DNA from: PKWO01 sp036384915 | Lineage (GTDB): Bacteria; Pseudomonadota; Gammaproteobacteria; Burkholderiales; Burkholderiaceae_D | Direction of reading: 5' to 3' | Assembly (NCBI GenBank): GCA_036384915.1 | Contig: DASVLJ010000050.1 | Span: 1-64,000 of the forward strand | Length of the DNA stretch: 64,000 bases | In this document: positions 63,062 through 64,000 of the stretch, piece after piece | How the letters are laid out: every line of letters begins with the position of its first letter | How positions within the stretch are numbered: position 1 is the first letter of the stretch | The notes under the pieces: generated by a model | What the model was told of the DNA's origin: nothing | The model's input: the letters and a program-made list of their open reading frames with translations, nothing else | Database searches by the model: none | Translations under genes and position numbers: made by a program

Positions 63062-63877
63062 TCAATCTGAGTTACATTTCTGCAAATAATACAAGCCGCG
63101 TATCGCCCGGCTGCCGTACCAGGAAAACATTTCTCCATCGACCAAACGTACCGGCTTGCCGGTTTCGCGAGCCAGCTCTGCGACATGCCCTTCGTTGAAA
63201 CGATAGGGTTCGGAGGACAGCAGGATTTCGTCGATTGCATCCAATAAATTCGCATCCCACTCGAATTGCGGATAACGCAAGCCGCCGCGTTCGGCCAGCG
63301 GCATGCCCTTATCCCACTGGCGCCAGCCAATCAGATCCAGCATGGCGCTGATATAAGTGTTGCGCGCAACCGTCATCCATGGATCTTTCCAGATGCAATA
63401 CAACACCGTCTTCGGCACTCGCGTCGGCTGCGCCGCCAAGTTCGCATAGGCACGCTCGAATTCATCGCACAGGCGCAGGGCCGCTCCCCCGGCGCCGAAA
63501 ATGCCGCCCAGCAGCCGGTACAGGCCCAGATTGTCACGTGGCGTTTGCGGGTGCGTCACAATGACATGCGGGATGAACCGGGCCAACAGATCGACGGTCG
63601 GCTTCTCGTTTTCATCGATGTTGACGACGAGATGGGTCGGCGCCAGACGGCGGATCTTTTCCAGATTGACGTCTTTGGTGCCGCCAACCTTGGGTATCGT
63701 CGCCACCGCATCGGCTGGGTGGATGCAAAAGCCGGTGCGCCCCACCACTTGACGCGCCAGGCCCAGATCGCACAGCAATTCGGTCACCGAGGGTACGAGC
63801 GAGACGATGCGCGGTACGGCGTGAGAATTGACCGGCACATGCTCGGTGCCGGCCGCATCGATCAGTTCAACGGCCAT
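63062..63877 (-). CDS. BtuF-like helical-backbone metal receptor, cobalamin-binding type
   Basis: 271 aa from the ATG at 63877 (AAGGA 7 nt upstream). PRIVSLVPSVTELLCDLGLA, VGRTGFCIHPADAV and VGGTKDVNLEKIRRLAPTHL match the BtuF-like fold. No signal peptide is visible, so it is probably a cytoplasmic relative rather than a periplasmic vitamin B12 carrier. It follows an SDR gene by 11 bp. Confidence 0.83.
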   Translation of the reverse strand: MAVELIDAAGTEHVPVNSHAVPRIVSLVPSVTELLCDLGLARQVVGRTGFCIHPADAVATIPKVGGTKDVNLEKIRRLAPTHLVVNIDENEKPTVDLLARFIPHVIVTHPQTPRDNLGLYRLLGGIFGAGGAALRLCDEFERAYANLAAQPTRVPKTVLYCIWKDPWMTVARNTYISAMLDLIGWRQWDKGMPLAERGGLRYPQFEWDANLLDAIDEILLSSEPYRFNEGHVAELARETGKPVRLVDGEMFSWYGSRAIRGLYYLQKCNSD

Positions 63878-63888
63878 CGCGATGGTCC

Positions 63889-64000
63889 TTACTTGCGCGC
63901 CTTGTGCGGCGCACGCGAGAACGCCGCATCGTACAGCCAATTCGGCAGAAGGCGCAGCAGCTTGGCCACCACGCCCATTTGCCAAGGAATGACGGCATAG
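63889..64000 (-). CDS. C-terminal end of an SDR-family oxidoreductase
   Basis: The last 36 residues, ending YDAAFSRAPHKARK, follow YAVIPWQMGVVAKLLRLLPN. This tail is typical of short-chain dehydrogenases. The gene continues beyond the right edge of the window, so its active site is not visible. It is probably cotranscribed with the receptor gene. Confidence 0.65.
   Translation of the reverse strand, partial: YAVIPWQMGVVAKLLRLLPNWLYDAAFSRAPHKARK

Overview
The window is about 62% GC chromosomal DNA of a betaproteobacterium, most likely Burkholderiales and plausibly Oxalobacteraceae. This placement is an inference from gene content and protein similarity: PrkA, a MnmC/YcaQ pair, a LiuR-controlled leucine catabolic cluster, AceK, PilU and DUF2846 lipoproteins. 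No rRNA, tRNA or CRISPR array was recognised. Genes are tightly packed, often with 4-bp stop/start overlaps. No integrase or complete insertion sequence was seen, but there are several palindromic repeat elements.

Layout. 1-9440: 5' part of prkA, a degenerate mnmC with a YcaQ-type glycosylase gene, GNAT, a HI0933-type flavoprotein, a VF530-like protein, folE and a secreted S46 peptidase. 9441-13931: a promoter with three operator-like repeats, then a three-gene operon (MdfA-like exporter, glycosyltransferase-GNAT fusion, PhyH-type Fe(II)/2-oxoglutarate oxygenase). This operon is the best candidate for an undescribed system. 13990-23117: GH3 hexosaminidase, alpha/beta hydrolase, pilU without pilT, three lipoproteins around a sterol-desaturase-family membrane protein, a PP2C phosphatase and an MgtC-like protein. 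23275-38390: a TRAP transporter, periplasmic prolyl oligopeptidase, MBL hydrolase, secreted isoamylase, POT peptide transporter, CPBP protein, nitronate monooxygenase-like protein, a TetR regulator with a dienoyl-CoA isomerase-like crotonase, and a DUF2239/methyltransferase pair behind a palindrome-bearing promoter.

38449-61348 is nearly all minus strand. It is dominated by leucine/isovalerate catabolism: liuR, liuA, liuB, liuC, liuD and liuE, together with acyl-CoA dehydrogenase, thiolase, aceK and serine dehydratase. The complete bioAFDB operon lies between liuC and liuD. This is notable because LiuD carries the biotinylated lysine and biotin is its cofactor. A low-GC GIY-YIG nuclease gene is wedged between liuC and bioA. 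Two perfect 16-bp palindromes with the LiuR-type consensus lie upstream of liuA and in the divergent region between liuR and an MBL hydrolase gene. The window closes with an XRE-like regulator, a cobalamin-binding-type receptor and the 3' end of an SDR gene.

Functionally, the region supports peptide use (S46 dipeptidyl-peptidase, prolyl oligopeptidase, POT importer), alpha-glucan use (isoamylase), organic-acid uptake (TRAP) and degradation of branched amino acids to acetyl-CoA and acetoacetate, with AceK as a glyoxylate-shunt switch.
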